Origin: UBA8529 sp964390565 | GTDB taxonomy: Bacteria > Bacteroidota > Bacteroidia > Bacteroidales > Tenuifilaceae | NCBI GenBank assembly: GCA_964390565.1 | Contig: CAYMII010000024.1 | Span: 1 to 53,194 of the forward strand | Length of the DNA stretch: 53,194 nt | Reading direction: 5' to 3' | In this document: positions 52,287 to 53,194 of the stretch, piece by piece | How the letters are laid out: the number at the start of each line of letters is the position of its first letter | Position numbering within the stretch: position 1 is the stretch's first letter | Made by a program: the position numbers and the translations under genes | Notes under the pieces: model-generated | The model's database searches: none | What the model saw: the letters and a program-made list of their open reading frames with translations, nothing else | What the model was told of the DNA's origin: nothing

Positions 52287-52850
52287 CCTTACGCAGCATT
52301 AAAATTGTTATTATAAAAAACATTAATTTTTTTGATGGACAAATTGTTTATATATAATAAGGTATATTAATCTTTGCACAACCGATAATTGCTACACCTT
52401 ATTTTTTAAACCCTCCAAAAATAGTAAAATTTTGATATAAACATCATTTTAGGGCATCGAAGTTGCATCCCATGTTCAATATGCATGATAATTAGTTACT
52501 TGGCAGATAAGATATTTTTTACTTCTCCACTGATATTTGTTAAGTAATATGAAATCAGCAAGATGTGAATTATTTCTTTTATCTTTTTTATCTATTATTT
52601 TATTGAATCGTAATTCGAGTCCAATATCCGTATTTTTTAATTTCTGAAACAGCTACACTTCAGCAAGGCATTGATGTAAAACTCGGTTATTTCAGAAAAC
52701 TCTCTATTTTTGCACCTTTTATAAAAATCAAAGCCCTAAATAGCTAGTTTGCAATAAAAAAAAGATTGAATTATGTTGTAATTAGAAAAAAACCAATACC
52801 TTTGCGAGCCCAAATTGTAATGATTTTTTAATTAAATATATAGTGTTTAT
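52287..52850. other. 564-bp AT-rich divergent intergenic region, EF-G-like gene / rpsL
   Basis: No RNA gene, transposon or repeat is visible. The rpsL promoter (52776-52804) is at its right end. Further TAnnTTTG matches occur at 52705-52712 on plus and, on minus, at 52423-52416 (TATTTTTG), without -33 boxes. A 32-codon frame (52549-52647, plus) encodes a hydrophobic peptide that may be chance. Confidence 0.5.
52776..52804 (+). promoter_or_regulatory. Promoter of the rpsL operon
   Basis: TTG (52776-52778), 18 nt, TACCTTTG (52797-52804). Predicted start near 52810, a 40-nt leader before the rpsL ATG. Confidence 0.65.
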
Positions 52851-53194
52851 ATGCCTACAATTCAACAGCTAGTAAGAAAAGGAAGGTCGAAGCTGGTAGA
52901 TAAGAGTAAAGCGCCTGCGCTTGATTCTTGTCCACAACGACGCGGGGTATGTGTACGTGTGTACACCACTACTCCTAAAAAGCCGAATTCGGCTATGAGA
53001 AAGGTTGCTAGGGTTAGGCTTACCAACGGTAAGGAGGTGAATGCCTACATTCCTGGAGAAGGACACAATCTTCAAGAGCACTCAATCGTGCTAATTCGTG
53101 GCGGCAGGGTAAAAGATTTACCAGGCGTTCGTTACCACTTAATTCGAGGAACCCTCGATGCTTCTGGTGTTGAAGGACGCAACCAACGTCGTTC
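52851..53194 (+). CDS. rpsL: 30S ribosomal protein S12 (3' end outside window)
   Basis: First 114 residues are visible and the frame is open at the right edge. MPTIQQLVRKGR start, CPQRRGVCVRVYTTTPKKPNSAMRKVA-type decoding-centre region with the wild-type streptomycin-sensitive Lys in TPKKPNS, and RVKDLPGVRYH with the conserved Lys and the Asp that is often methylthiolated. It should head the rpsL-rpsG-fusA operon, outside the window. Confidence 0.97.
   Translation, partial: MPTIQQLVRKGRSKLVDKSKAPALDSCPQRRGVCVRVYTTTPKKPNSAMRKVARVRLTNGKEVNAYIPGEGHNLQEHSIVLIRGGRVKDLPGVRYHLIRGTLDASGVEGRNQRR

Overview
The window is an AT-rich chromosomal segment from a member of the Bacteroidota, most likely in or near the order Bacteroidales. 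The evidence is a set of recognisable lineage features. These are the gene order rsfS-ftsH-DUF2007-cdsA-psd, a DUF4290 gene next to murA, a type B L31, the alternative GlmU-like nucleotidyltransferase/acyltransferase, a gliding-motility/T9SS type-B C-terminal domain, a TonB-dependent receptor, FISUMP and Lcl-like domains, and promoters of the Bacteroidota form TTTG-N19-21-TAnnTTTG. The species cannot be named from the sequence.

Layout. 0.1-7.6 kb: a lipoprotein, then a minus-strand envelope and proteostasis operon (rsfS, ftsH, DUF2007, cdsA, psd), birA, and the pyrE/NUDIX pair whose start codons overlap head to head. 7.6-15.5 kb: a degenerate thioredoxin-fold protein with coaD, lon with a perfect palindrome upstream, the GlmU-like gene, rpmE2, a Bax-inhibitor-1 homologue and an AlkD-like protein. 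15.6-18.3 kb: a small accessory island with an asparagine-synthetase-like enzyme that has no amidotransferase cysteine and a hexapeptide acyltransferase, followed by tRNA-His and a small unknown protein. 18.4-24.4 kb: a secreted isochorismatase-like hydrolase, an Ntr-type response regulator without a DNA-binding domain behind a Ppx/GppA gene, an HD protein and a NatAB-like ABC exporter. 24.5-30.2 kb: grpE-dnaJ, an M28 peptidase, and murA with Asp in place of the fosfomycin-target Cys, downstream of the DUF4290 gene. 30.4-40 kb: a large sortilin/BNR-repeat exported protein, a GH29 alpha-L-fucosidase plus GH3 glycosidase operon, and a convergent TonB-dependent receptor. 40-50 kb: a PcrA/UvrD helicase, a T9SS cargo protein, a cyclophilin, and a two-gene operon encoding an exported caspase-fold peptidase and a mosaic surface protein (FISUMP, Ig-like, SusE/F-like and Lcl-like modules). 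50-53.2 kb: an EF-G paralogue lacking the catalytic histidine, divergent from rpsL, which is cut by the window edge.

Most genes are core housekeeping. The parts most likely to hold undescribed biology are the caspase plus mosaic surface-protein operon, the AsnB-like/acyltransferase pair with its inverted repeat, the response regulator without an HTH, and the EF-G paralogue divergent from rpsL. No transposase, integrase, CRISPR array or rRNA was seen. All family assignments come from reading motifs by eye; no database search was run.
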